A stretch of 64,000 nt of DNA from Olivibacter sp036959255 (GTDB lineage Bacteria > Bacteroidota > Bacteroidia > Sphingobacteriales > Sphingobacteriaceae): positions 434,001 to 498,000 of the forward strand of contig NZ_JAWMTI010000003.1 of assembly GCF_036959255.1 (NCBI RefSeq), in the 5' to 3' direction. The notes beneath the pieces were generated by a model, which did no database searches, had not been told where the DNA came from, and saw only the letters and a program-made list of their open reading frames with translations. Each line of letters begins with the position of its first letter. Positions within the stretch are counted from its first letter, which is position 1. Below, in pieces: positions 43,681-54,400 of this stretch. A program made the translations under genes and the position numbers.

Positions 43681-46600
43681 CTACAGTCGTTTCACGCGTA
43701 TATTCTTAAAATGTACTTCTGATCCATGTCCTAAAAACCCAAAATGGCCGGATTTCCGTTTAAGGCCAGGATGATCACGTCCATCGAGGGTACCATTTTT
43801 TGAAGCCTCAGCGATATCTCCATCTAAGATAACCGTTCCATTCAAGGTCACCTTAATCTTATTCCCTTTCACGTAGATTTCTTCGTCATTCCATTCGCCC
43901 ATCGGTTTAAGGAAACCTCTCTTAGCGGGAATTACACCGTACACGGACCCATGATATTGATATTTCTTGAGATCTTTATATATAGCAGCCTCATTGTCCA
44001 ACACTTGTATTTCTATGCCTTTATAGGCCGCATCACCTTCTAAAGGTGCTCTGATACCAATACCATTATTTGCACCGGGTGTCAATCGAAAGCTAAAGCG
44101 ATAGATAAAATCGCTGAATTCTTCTTTTGAATACAAGTTTCCACCGGAATCCTTCACAGGATAGCACGCTAATGTTCCTTCATCACTGATGGTATAAGCG
44201 CTTGTATTTCCGGTCCAGTGATCTAAGTTTGAACCATCGAATAAAACAGCAAAACCAGCTGTTTTTTCTTCCTTGCTTAACGTGAACACCTCTTTTCTGG
44301 GCATCTCTTTGATATAGATATCGCGATAAGCAACTTCTGTACCATGTGCTTGCAGTTCAATTTGCTCTACTGGAAAAATCGGTTGATTTCTATCCCAATA
44401 GTTTTCTAATGGAACCTCCTTGGTTACTAGCTGACCATTAAGGTATACCGTAACCCTTTCCCCCTTCATAATAATACGAAAGGTATTCCACTCACCCAAT
44501 GCATTATCCGCTACTTTAAGGGGTTTACTTTCGTTCTGCTGGTTGTTATAGAGACCGCCGGAACCTACCTGGGCGCCGACATTTACCCTTGATGTATCCC
44601 AAATCTGAACTTGTGGTGTTCCACGTAGATAAATACCGGCATCACCTTCTTTACCTATGGGGCTCAATTTCCAATCCACTAGCATTTCAAAATCACCATA
44701 CTGCTTCATGGTGGCGATATTATCACCTTTACCCTTAAAGTAAAGGACTCCGTCTTTCACATACCAACCACTCCGCATAGATTCATCGGCCTTTTGCTGC
44801 GCACCGGACAGTTCTTTGGCTGTCATTTTTGCACGTTTAACGGGATTTTCTACCAGGCCCTTCCAACCGGTTAAATCTTTTCCGTTAAAAAGTGACACAA
44901 AGCCTCGCCCTTTCGGCAATTCATTGATGTGTTTAATTAAGGCTTGCTTTAAATAATCACTGTCTTGTCCACTTAGTGCATCTACTGTTTTAGCCAAAAT
45001 AACACTTACCTCTTCACCATAGAGACTAGGATTTGATAAAGCGATATTCAATACGGCCATGGCGGCAGCGGATTTCAAATCGGGATCGTCCAAATACTTC
45101 CCAGCAAAAATGAGTGCATTATAGGTAAAGTTGTTACTCAGTGCACCTAATATTATTCTTTTTTGTTGAACGCTTTGTGCAACCCCCATGGCATCACGTA
45201 AAAGCAACACCTTTTGCTCTGCAGGAAAGTCACTTTGCGTCGTTAGGCGTACGATACCGCTTAAAATTTGATCCAATTGTTTTGCATCATTCGTTACGCG
45301 GCTCAATTTTACCAGCTCGGGTAAGGCACCATTATCGTTCCAGTTGGCGAGTGCTTCAATAGCAGCGGCTTTCAGCTTCGCGTCATTTCCATTAAGTACT
45401 TCAAGCACCGGCTGCAAAGCCTTCCCCTCTCCTATTCCTGAGAAAACATTTAAATAAAGCGCCTTTTCGTTTGGACTTGCCGACTGATAGCTTGTCAATA
45501 AAGATTGTATATCTTGCTCTTTTTGCTGACTTCCCTGAACGGCAGCAACGATTGCCTGCTGCACCGACCGGACTTCTTTTTCATTGGTTGTTGCTGATAA
45601 CAAAGAGGTTAATACAGTCAGGTTTTCAGATCTAGCGATGGCAGGTAAGGCACCATAAGCCGCTTCTTTTACACTTGGTTCAGTGCTTTTCAACAAGGCC
45701 GTTACAGCAGAAAAGCTTTCATTTGCGCCCCTATTGGCCAGTACTTGCATAATAGTGATCTGATCAGTCGGCGTCGCAGTTGCCAAGGGCGTAATCAATT
45801 GATTGGTCAATCCTTCGCCATTCATGGTGAAAAAAGCCTCTTTAACCGCTTCTCTTTCACTATCCTTAGAAGTGGCCAACAACTTCAATAACTCCGATGT
45901 TCCAGCTACTTCTTTTAGTTTTCCGTAAGCCTTAATCGCCGTTATCTTAACAAGTGTATCATCACTTTTTAGCGCTTTCTCAACAAAGGGAAGCGCATCT
46001 TCCTCTTTTGTGTCAGCTAGCGCTTTTATAATGGCAGCCTGTGTCTCCGGAGTCGTCTTTTTACTCACTTTACCCCACTTCTCAATGGACGTGCCTTTTA
46101 AATAAGGTTGTGCTAATTTTAAGGCGGCAATACTATACGCTTTATTCTCATCCCTGGATGCCTTTACTAAATCAGGCACATATTCCTCTCCGTATATGTG
46201 TGTTAAAATATTCAGTCCCGCAATACGCGTGGGGGTATGTGCATCGTCTACTTTCAACAAAGTTTTTGCCACTTTTTCGGCCAATTCCCTATTCCCTTTA
46301 ACAAGTAAGTTGTTTGCATAATTAATATAGGAAGCGGTCGCTTTTGATTCGTCGTAACCGAAGCTAACTTTTTCCGCCGATGCCTTTAATAGTTCTTCTG
46401 AAGAAGGGTCGGCCAATTTTGCTAATGCGTACAAGGCTGTTTTTCTAACATTCAGTTCTTCGGAGCCGGCAAAGGGTGCGATGGCAGATGCTGCCGGCAC
46501 ATAATCCGCATCCCCTATGGCTTCGAGTATGTAGGTTATGTTTCTGCCTTTTGCGGAAGGTAGCGCAGCACTAAGGGCTTTTCCCGCTTCACCAGTGCGA

Positions 46601-47076
46601 ATTCGCGCTAACGTACGTGCGGCACGGTCACCTAGATACTCATCTTGAAGATAAGCTGAAACAGCAGCTACAGCCTCGTCTTTTCCAGCATTCGTAAGCA
46701 GGTTCAGAACATATCCTTTATTGTTTTTATCCTGCAGCTTTTCTAAAGCGGCTAATGCTCCTTGTACAAATTTGGAGCGCATCGACTCTTTTCCATTTTG
46801 CATAACAAAATAGGAATAACTGTTCGTTGCATATTCAATCTTAGCATTGTCTTCTCCTTGCGGCTTTAGCTGTAAAAGTAGGGTGCTGATATCATCAGCA
46901 GTAAATTGATCGAGTTGCGCCATTGCTGCTTGAAGTTTATCAGCATTCGGAGCAGGCTGTGTCGCCAACAAATCGGCGATCTTAGTAGTGGTAGTACGCC
47001 GATCATCTTGCTGTGCGGAAGCCGGTGGATGGGCGAGCATGAAAGCAAGAATGGAGGCATATATATAATTCTTCAT
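43681..47076 (-). CDS. Exported HEAT-repeat protein with two DUF1080 (3-keto-disaccharide hydrolase-like) domains
   Basis: 1131 residues. Order: Sec signal (to PASAQQ), a long alpha-helical HEAT-repeat region (about 40-710; many A/L-rich pairs such as VRKTALYALAKLADPSSEELL), DUF1080 domain 1 (about 718-920, FVSLFNGKDLTGWKG ... GDAGIYLRG), DUF1080 domain 2 (about 935-1131, FAVLFDGSNLDHWTG ... NNGIGIRAP). Family knowledge: DUF1080 beta-jellyrolls act on 3-keto-glycosides. The neighbouring oxidoreductase could make the 3-keto group. It is coded 34 bp after that gene. Confidence 0.9.
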   Translation of the reverse strand: MKNYIYASILAFMLAHPPASAQQDDRRTTTTKIADLLATQPAPNADKLQAAMAQLDQFTADDISTLLLQLKPQGEDNAKIEYATNSYSYFVMQNGKESMRSKFVQGALAALEKLQDKNNKGYVLNLLTNAGKDEAVAAVSAYLQDEYLGDRAARTLARIRTGEAGKALSAALPSAKGRNITYILEAIGDADYVPAASAIAPFAGSEELNVRKTALYALAKLADPSSEELLKASAEKVSFGYDESKATASYINYANNLLVKGNRELAEKVAKTLLKVDDAHTPTRIAGLNILTHIYGEEYVPDLVKASRDENKAYSIAALKLAQPYLKGTSIEKWGKVSKKTTPETQAAIIKALADTKEEDALPFVEKALKSDDTLVKITAIKAYGKLKEVAGTSELLKLLATSKDSEREAVKEAFFTMNGEGLTNQLITPLATATPTDQITIMQVLANRGANESFSAVTALLKSTEPSVKEAAYGALPAIARSENLTVLTSLLSATTNEKEVRSVQQAIVAAVQGSQQKEQDIQSLLTSYQSASPNEKALYLNVFSGIGEGKALQPVLEVLNGNDAKLKAAAIEALANWNDNGALPELVKLSRVTNDAKQLDQILSGIVRLTTQSDFPAEQKVLLLRDAMGVAQSVQQKRIILGALSNNFTYNALIFAGKYLDDPDLKSAAAMAVLNIALSNPSLYGEEVSVILAKTVDALSGQDSDYLKQALIKHINELPKGRGFVSLFNGKDLTGWKGLVENPVKRAKMTAKELSGAQQKADESMRSGWYVKDGVLYFKGKGDNIATMKQYGDFEMLVDWKLSPIGKEGDAGIYLRGTPQVQIWDTSRVNVGAQVGSGGLYNNQQNESKPLKVADNALGEWNTFRIIMKGERVTVYLNGQLVTKEVPLENYWDRNQPIFPVEQIELQAHGTEVAYRDIYIKEMPRKEVFTLSKEEKTAGFAVLFDGSNLDHWTGNTSAYTISDEGTLACYPVKDSGGNLYSKEEFSDFIYRFSFRLTPGANNGIGIRAPLEGDAAYKGIEIQVLDNEAAIYKDLKKYQYHGSVYGVIPAKRGFLKPMGEWNDEEIYVKGNKIKVTLNGTVILDGDIAEASKNGTLDGRDHPGLKRKSGHFGFLGHGSEVHFKNIRVKRL

Positions 47077-47110
47077 ATTGGTTTTAATAGTTCGTGATAA
47101 TTAATTTATG

Positions 47111-48382
47111 TTAGATGGTCCATGGCCCACGCATGGGCTGATCAATAAGACGATTCGCGGCTTCGTCGTCAACGAACAGCTGCTTTTCGGGATCAAATTT
47201 TAACGATCTTCCCAACCTAACCGATGCCAAGCCCATATTCACCAAGGTACAAGAACGATAACCATTATCTTCGTTTAAAGCAAATTTCTGTCTCTTTTTC
47301 ACGGCTTCAACGAAATCAACTACTTGCTCCTCCGGTTCGGGATAAGTGGCGAGCTTGCGTTCCATATCCGGAATATCTGATTTAAACCCGGGGTATAACT
47401 TCCCATTCGGGCCATCAATATAAGGTACGTCTTTGTCTTTCCCTTCACCATCTAAAATAATTTTGCATCCATCAGCATAAGTATATTCAATCCGCCTCCA
47501 GGTACCAACGGCATCGCTATGCTGTTGCGGTGCATCTACTTCAACAGAGACAGGGCTTTCATTATCTTTACCCAAAAAATATTGTATCGGATCTAAGTAA
47601 TGTTGGCCCATATCGCCTAAACCACCTCCGTCATAGTCCCAATAACCACGGAAGGTTTGATGTACGCGATGGGCATTATAGGGTTTATACTGGGCAGGTC
47701 CCAACCACATATCGTAATTCAGTTCACTAGGTACCTGCTCGGGTACCAGGTTTTCTTTTCCAACCCAATAAAATTTCCAATCAAAACCCGTATGCCTGCT
47801 AACCGTAACTTTGAGTGGCCAACCAAGCATACCCGAATTCACTAGTTTTTTTATCTTCTTTACCGGAACGGCCATTCCGTAAAAGTTATCCTTAAACCTA
47901 AACCAGGTGTTTAATCTAAAAATTCTTCCATGCTGCTGCACAGCCTCTTTCACTCGTTTTCCTTCGCCTATTGTGCGTGTCATGGGTTTTTCGCACCAGA
48001 TATCTTTACCCGCTCTGGCGGCTTCCGCTGCCATGATACCATGCCAATGAGGAGGTGTGGCGATGTGAACGATATCAACTTCCGGAAGTTGGATCAATTC
48101 GCGAAAGTCGGAAAGCTGTTTGACTCCTGTGTCATTCAGCTGTTTCATTGCAATAGCCAAATGTCGTGTATCGACATCACAGATAGCAACTGTCTTGGTT
48201 CCGGCATAAGAAAAGTGACCGCGTCCCATAGCGCCAACACCGATAATACCTTTTGTTAAATGGTCACTCGGGGCCAAATATCCTTGTCCTCCCAGTACAA
48301 ACCGCGGGACGATGCTAAATGCTGCCGCTGCTAAGGCAGACTTTTTGATAAAATCCCTTCTCGAGGTACTTTTTTCTTTCAT
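47111..48382 (-). CDS. Gfo/Idh/MocA-family oxidoreductase, Tat-exported
   Basis: 423 residues with a twin-arginine signal (STSRRDFIKKSALAAAA), then a Rossmann domain (KGIIGVGAMGRGHFSYAG), the EKPMTR motif near residue 130 with the conserved Lys, and the C-terminal alpha/beta domain (YWDYDGGGLGDMGQHYLDPIQY). These enzymes oxidise sugars using tightly bound NAD; Tat export permits folding with cofactor first. It is first in an operon with the DUF1080 protein and probably makes the 3-keto sugar that DUF1080 proteins process. Confidence 0.92.
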   Translation of the reverse strand: MKEKSTSRRDFIKKSALAAAAFSIVPRFVLGGQGYLAPSDHLTKGIIGVGAMGRGHFSYAGTKTVAICDVDTRHLAIAMKQLNDTGVKQLSDFRELIQLPEVDIVHIATPPHWHGIMAAEAARAGKDIWCEKPMTRTIGEGKRVKEAVQQHGRIFRLNTWFRFKDNFYGMAVPVKKIKKLVNSGMLGWPLKVTVSRHTGFDWKFYWVGKENLVPEQVPSELNYDMWLGPAQYKPYNAHRVHQTFRGYWDYDGGGLGDMGQHYLDPIQYFLGKDNESPVSVEVDAPQQHSDAVGTWRRIEYTYADGCKIILDGEGKDKDVPYIDGPNGKLYPGFKSDIPDMERKLATYPEPEEQVVDFVEAVKKRQKFALNEDNGYRSCTLVNMGLASVRLGRSLKFDPEKQLFVDDEAANRLIDQPMRGPWTI

Positions 48383-48760
48383 TTGTGCTCTAATTTTGGT
48401 TTCAGGAATTCTCTTTCAAAAACAAATTTGATCTCAAGAAAATCCATTCGATTTATTGTTTCAAGTATTGACTATTCGTTATGATATTCTTCGCGTTCAA
48501 GGAAATTTTTAACTTGTCTTTTATTAAATTATCAGACCGATTAACGGAGATTAGTTTGAACAAAGCTCCGCTTATCCGATAAATCAAGGATACGATTTAT
48601 TGCACCAATAAAAAGCTAGATGGTTCATAATACGACGTATCGATCTAGCGAAATGTCGAGGCTGTCAATCAATAAAACGATCATGTCCGACCATAATGGC
48701 TGTCAATTTAATAATAAATTCATAGGATTACCAATTTTATTCGTCACGCAAACGGTTGCG
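48383..48760. other. Intergenic region between isomerase and oxidoreductase genes
   Basis: 378 bp without a gene. It contains an AT-rich stretch with short inverted words (ATAAATC at 48579-48585 and its complement at 48594-48600) and the palindrome at 48747-48760. It probably holds the promoter of the oxidoreductase-DUF1080 operon, but no full TTG/TAnnTTTG pair was found on the minus strand. Confidence 0.4.
48747..48760. promoter_or_regulatory. LacI/GalR-type operator-like palindrome
   Basis: CGCAAACGGTTGCG: 5 bp perfect arms (6 bp when the flanking A and T are counted) around ACGG, with the central CG usual for LacI-family operators. It touches the isomerase stop codon and is 365 bp from the oxidoreductase start. 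No LacI gene is present in the window. Confidence 0.35.
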
Positions 48761-49720
48761 TTAATAAAAAGCCTTTCGTAAAACTGCCAAGCTTTTCGGA
48801 ACAGCCGTTAAGGGATCTTCCTTTCCTTCCATTTCCAAGGAAATATACCCTTTAAAGTTCGTTCGGCGTAGTATGTCAGCGATACGTTGGTAATCTAAAT
48901 CTAATGTATACCATTCTCCTCCTCCATAATATGTCTTTGCTTGAACAATCGTTGCATAAGGAGCTAACTGCTCAAATTGACTATATGGATCACCGGCAAA
49001 ATTCCCGGTATCCAGATTCAACCCCATTGCCGGTGAATTTTTTAGCGCATTGTATATTCGCAACAATCCATCTACTTGTGTTGTAAGACCCCAATGGTTC
49101 TCAATGGCTAAGATGACACCTTCTTGTTCTGCTTTTACCAGACATTCTCCCGTAGCATCAATCACCCATTTGAATGCATCATCGTCTGTATAACCTTCTA
49201 ACGGAACTTCTTTTCCCTTCACGGCCATTAACTCATCAAAAGTTCCTGCCGTATTCCATCTACCCGAGTTTAATCGAACACAGGGAATACCCATTTGCAC
49301 AGCAAGGTCAATACAATGTTTGGTATGGGCGATGTGTTTTTTTCGCTCTTCGTTATCAGGTGATACAAAATCCTGGTGAATAGATAACATGGGCAATGCC
49401 AAACCACTTTCGAAAGCAAGACGTTTCAATTTATTCATGTAACCAATCGATTCGCTTTCCATTTGCCGGTGTAATATTTCTACACCATCAAAGCCTAACT
49501 TCGCAGCCTGTTCTATGACTTGTTCAATCGGAAATTTTTTCTGTTTAAAATGCCAATAAGAATAAGTAGAAACGCTCATGGGGTTACGTTTAATACCGCC
49601 CGATTCCTGGATCATTGATTTAGTTGGGGCATAAGGGCCCATAAATGTCGCTAGTCCAGCCATCGAAGCCTTCTTTAAAAAATTTCTTCTCTCTTGATGT
49701 GTATGCCTATTTTTTATCAT
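48761..49720 (-). CDS. Sugar phosphate isomerase/epimerase-like protein, Tat-exported
   Basis: 319 residues: a consensus Tat signal (ERRNFLKKASMAGLATF) and a xylose-isomerase-like barrel with metal Glu in GFDGVEILH, AIENHWGL, NLDTGNFAG and GYISLEMEGKE. In Bacteroidota keto-sugar loci such proteins act as isomerases or lyases on oxidised sugars. It follows the SusD gene by 64 bp and would act in the periplasm beside the Tat-exported oxidoreductase. Confidence 0.9.
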   Translation of the reverse strand: MIKNRHTHQERRNFLKKASMAGLATFMGPYAPTKSMIQESGGIKRNPMSVSTYSYWHFKQKKFPIEQVIEQAAKLGFDGVEILHRQMESESIGYMNKLKRLAFESGLALPMLSIHQDFVSPDNEERKKHIAHTKHCIDLAVQMGIPCVRLNSGRWNTAGTFDELMAVKGKEVPLEGYTDDDAFKWVIDATGECLVKAEQEGVILAIENHWGLTTQVDGLLRIYNALKNSPAMGLNLDTGNFAGDPYSQFEQLAPYATIVQAKTYYGGGEWYTLDLDYQRIADILRRTNFKGYISLEMEGKEDPLTAVPKSLAVLRKAFY

Positions 49721-49784
49721 GATTTTTGGTTTAAAAATGAGAGGCCTGCTTCTATAAACAGCCTCTCATCAGTAAAAAAAACTT

Positions 49785-51449
49785 TTATTGATTTTGTTTT
49801 AAAACATCCGCGCCCATGATATCAATCTGTGTTTGCGGAATGGGAAAGTATTCATTTTTTCCAGCAGTAAAACTAGCACCCTGTAAATACGTTCTTTTCT
49901 GCTTCTCTTTTTCAAGATACGTATTTAATGTTTCGGCAGCAATATTCCAGCGCACCAAGTCAAAAAAGCGATGCCCTTCTAAAGCTAGCTCAAGCCTTCT
50001 TTCAAATCGAACAGCTTGACGTGCATAATCCTGGTTTGGAAATGAAGGGTATTCTTTTATAACATAGGTTGCTGCAGGTGCGCCATTATCTGTTGTTACA
50101 ACTTCATTTGCCGCTCGTCGCCTAATTTGATTCACCAATTCAAGTGCCTTTGCCAAATCGCCATCCTCAACAGCAATTTCGGCCCGTAATAATAATACTT
50201 CTGCATATCTTAAGGCCCGATAATTATTTGAATTCGCCCTGGGTGATTCTGCACCTGCATTATCTCCATCTGCGGCAAAGAATTTTTTGAATGTATACGG
50301 GCCTGCAAAACTTTGATCACGTATCCAATTTCTGCCAGGATGAACGCCCCAGTTAAGAAAAGGAATGCCGCGTCTACCCACTGTCCAATCTAAACGAGGG
50401 TCCAAATTACCTGTATAAGGTTCGAAAGGATCAGAAGATGCCAACCCCTCGTCATTTTTAACATCTACCTCGTTAAAATTAGTTAATAATGGCAAACCGT
50501 TTTCATCGGTTTTAAAAGCATTTACTAAATTTTGGGAAGGTTGAAAAAAACCACAGCAACCGCCAGGCCCCGAACCATAAGGAAAATTCAAATTATCGCC
50601 CCAGAAACCATTCTGCCCATTTCCGCCATCACCAACGGACATTTGAACTTCTAAGATAGATTCCACATTGTTCTCAGTCGCCACCCGGAAATTATCATGA
50701 AAATTGGCAACTAATTCAAAAGGTCCATTATTTATAATATCATCCAACAAGGGTCTGGCAGCCTCATAGTCTTGCTGAAACATATGAATTTTAGCCAGTA
50801 CGGCTTTTGCTGTCCATTGACTTGCCCTTCCTACCTCTTTCTTGTTGGGCGACAAATTCTCCACTGCAAATTGTAAATCGGCCTCGATCATAGGCCAGAT
50901 ATCCTGATCGTTTGGTAAATTAAAAAAGTCGGTCACATTTTCATCGACGTAAGGCACCATGTTCCACATTTTCTTTGCCTCAAAATGATACCAGGCACGT
51001 AAAAATCTCGCCTCAGCGGTAGCCTGTGCTACCTCCTCTTCCGTCATGTCGGTGGTTCGCTTAATCAACTTTAATACATCATTTGCACGTGATACACCGT
51101 CGTACACGGTAATCCACTTCTCATTAAAAGCGGCAATGTCGGGTTGACTAACATAACGTTCTATGGTTGTTATTTGTGCCTGATCCCCCACATCACTTCC
51201 TTTATATGCATCGTCCGACGCCACCGAACCATAAATCCAATTACTCGCCGACGAGGTGAATGTATATCCTGACCCCACACCGTCTAACAAACTGTAAGCA
51301 CCGATCAAAACTCCGTCAACACCGGATTTTGTAGCTAATAGTTCTTCATCAGCTAATCCTAGTGGCTTCTTTTCTAAGAAACTCTTACCGCAACCCTGAA
51401 CGAGAAAAAGAATGAATGATGTATATATCAATAAATTTAATCTTTTCAT
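49785..51449 (-). CDS. SusD/RagB-family outer-membrane lipoprotein
   Basis: 554 residues; lipobox near VQGCGKSFLEKKP (Cys20), then the classic RagB/SusD helical fold with RYAEVLLLRAEIAVEDGD and the C-terminal RRLELALEGHRFFDLVRW motif. It captures a glycan or glycoside for the SusC porter coded 19 bp upstream. A different SusD subtype from that of locus A. Confidence 0.95.
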   Translation of the reverse strand: MKRLNLLIYTSFILFLVQGCGKSFLEKKPLGLADEELLATKSGVDGVLIGAYSLLDGVGSGYTFTSSASNWIYGSVASDDAYKGSDVGDQAQITTIERYVSQPDIAAFNEKWITVYDGVSRANDVLKLIKRTTDMTEEEVAQATAEARFLRAWYHFEAKKMWNMVPYVDENVTDFFNLPNDQDIWPMIEADLQFAVENLSPNKKEVGRASQWTAKAVLAKIHMFQQDYEAARPLLDDIINNGPFELVANFHDNFRVATENNVESILEVQMSVGDGGNGQNGFWGDNLNFPYGSGPGGCCGFFQPSQNLVNAFKTDENGLPLLTNFNEVDVKNDEGLASSDPFEPYTGNLDPRLDWTVGRRGIPFLNWGVHPGRNWIRDQSFAGPYTFKKFFAADGDNAGAESPRANSNNYRALRYAEVLLLRAEIAVEDGDLAKALELVNQIRRRAANEVVTTDNGAPAATYVIKEYPSFPNQDYARQAVRFERRLELALEGHRFFDLVRWNIAAETLNTYLEKEKQKRTYLQGASFTAGKNEYFPIPQTQIDIMGADVLKQNQ

Positions 51450-51468
51450 AATACATTTTTTTATTTGC

Positions 51469-54400
51469 TTAGAATCCTACATTTATTCCCAATTGATATG
51501 TTTTAGCCAGCGGGTAATTTCCCTGGTCAACACCCAATGTCGTGCTTCCCGGTGTTGACCCCACTGAGGTGATCTCTGGATCGATACCGGAATAATCCGT
51601 AATGGTAAACAAATTTTGCCCCTGCACATAAATCCGGGCACTTTGCAAACCCAACTTTTGCAGCATTCCTGCTGGTAAGGTATAACCGAGCGTCAAATTC
51701 TTTAAGCGGAAATAAGATCCATTTTCGATAAAATAGGATGAGGGTTGTTGACTTCGACTGTCATTGGCATCTAATATAGGTAATACGGCATCAGGATTAT
51801 CTGGTGTCCATGAATCATTTAGCATCCGCAAACTGCGGTTGCCCGCTTGATTATTGAAGTCAACCCAACGTTTTACCATATTTAAGATATCATTTCCTTG
51901 AACTCCCTGAAAAAAAGCAGATAGATCAAAGTTCTTATAGCCTAGATTAATATTCAGCCCATATGTAAAGTCTGGGTGCGGATTCCCTATAAATGTGCGA
52001 TCATTATCGGTGATCACATGGTCTCCGTCTAAATCCCGATATTTATATTTACCCACCGCAGCATAACCGGGATAAGCTGGCCCATTTGCTAAATCATCCT
52101 CATTCTGATAAATTCCATCAATCACATGACCATAAAAAGAATATAGGGGTTGTCCAATGGTGGACCGTGTCCAAACATAGCTACGAATATTGGGGCCTAG
52201 CAATATAGCAGATTCATTGCTGTTTAATTTAACAACCTTGTTCTTGTAGGCCGAGATGTTAGCACTAACTCCGTAAGTGAAATCATTATGGCTACGATTT
52301 TGGAAATTTACCGCAAAATCAATCCCCTTATTATTCATTTCGCCCACGTTAACAAATGGCACCGTAGCGGTTCCTTGTGTTGCAGGTAATGCCAATTGGT
52401 AGAGCATATCTGATGTCGTTCGGTTATAAACATCCAAATTAAAGCCCAGCATTCCGTTTAAGATCGTCATATCCAATCCTATATTCGTTTGCGTTGTTGT
52501 TTCCCATTTCGCGTCAGGATTTCCGAAAGCACCTGTATCAAAACCAGGTTTTACGGCATTGTTCGATCCGTCAATGGCGTAAGAGGATTCATTGAGTGTA
52601 GAACGATAAGTATTAAATCCATTATAATTCCCGATTTCTTGATTACCGGTTTGGCCCCAACCTGCGCGAATCATCAAATTATCCAACCATTTCAAACCCG
52701 ATAAGAAGCTTTCCTGTGAAATTCGCCAACCACCACTAAAGGCGGGGAATGTCCCATAGCGATTATTACTTCCAAATCGACTAGAACCGTCCCTTCTTAC
52801 CGTGGCTTCTAATAAATATTTATCCTTAAGACTGTAATTTACTTTTCCGAATAAGGAGAATAAAGCCCATTCGTACCGACTGCCGCTATTGTTAATCCCC
52901 GCTGTACCGGAATTAAGGTCCATAAAATCCGGATCTTCTGAAAAATAGGTTGTTCGGATCGCTGAAAAATCCTCACCAAATCCTTTTATCGCTTCTGTGC
53001 CTGCCAAAATATTCAAACTATGGATTTCATTAAAAACCTTCTTATAATTCAATGTATTGGTCCACGTCAAATTAATATCATTGATATTGGCCTTGGTCAT
53101 GGAGTTTGCCGCCTCAATTTCCGCTTCTTCTCGATCCATCAGTACGTAGTTCACCCGATTGGTGTTGGTGTAATCAAAGCCAACACTTGTTCGTCCGGTG
53201 AGCCCTTCAATGATATCTACTTCTGCGAAAACATTACCGAAAGCCCTGAGTGTTTTTGCCTGATTGTCTTTTGTGCGATAAAGCTGTGCAACCGGATTCG
53301 TAGCCGGCCCTAAGCCGGCAGCTCTCGTCGCAGCATAATTCCCCATGATATCATAAACCGGTATAATAGATGGAATTCGATACGCATTCCCAATAGGATT
53401 ACCATCTTGGTTATTGGTAGTGCTTGCCGTTCCATTGTTATAATAGTATCCTTTATTCTGCGTATAACTCACCTCTAAATTTTCCCCTAAACGAATAATT
53501 TTCTTGATATTAAATTCGGTATTGGAGCGGAGTGAATATCGGTCGAACGAGGTGTGTTCAAGTACACCTTCTTGATTTAGATAATTGAGTGATAAGGCGT
53601 AGCGACCTTTATCAGAGCCCCCTGTAGCACCAAGATTGTATTCTTGTACAAGGGCGGGTCGAAGTATTTCCTTGTACCAATCGGTACCTTCTTTGTTGGC
53701 TCGGACGATTTGGTAGAAATTATCTGCATCATAGCTATATAAAGAAGGGTCTACCCGAGGATCTCCTTCAAATAAACCATAGTTGGAACCAGCCAGGATA
53801 TAATCGGGTACAACCGGATTCGGACCATTGCCATATTGTTGATGCGATGGGTTGCCATTGGTCAAGATCCCTGCATTCCGACGTTGCGTCCATAGCAGTT
53901 GACCAAACTGCAACGGATCCCTGATCAACCCTAGGTTAACATGCCCCGTTTGTACACCTACTCGCGTATCAAATGTTATCCTGGAATCGCCCGTGCTTCC
54001 TTTTTTGGTTGTAATAATAATAACCCCATTGGCGGCCCGCGATCCATAGATGGAGGTGGAAGAGGCGTCCTTCAATACTTGCATTGATTCGATATTGTTC
54101 GGATTAATGCTATTTAGCCCTCCTTTTGTGGGAACACCGTCAATAATATAAAGTGGGTCATTGTTATTGATTGTACTGAAACCCCGAACCCGAACGGTGG
54201 CTTCACCTCCTGGTGTACTGTTGTTGGTTACGGTAACACCTGCGGCTCTTCCTTGCAGTTGTTGCGCCACATTGGGTGCCTGCACTTTGGTAAGTTCCTT
54301 CACATCCACAACGGAAACAGCTCCTGTGATATCCTTTTTAACTTGTGTCGAATAACCTGTTAACACCACTTCTTCCAAGGTATTTAAGTCTTGATTGAGT

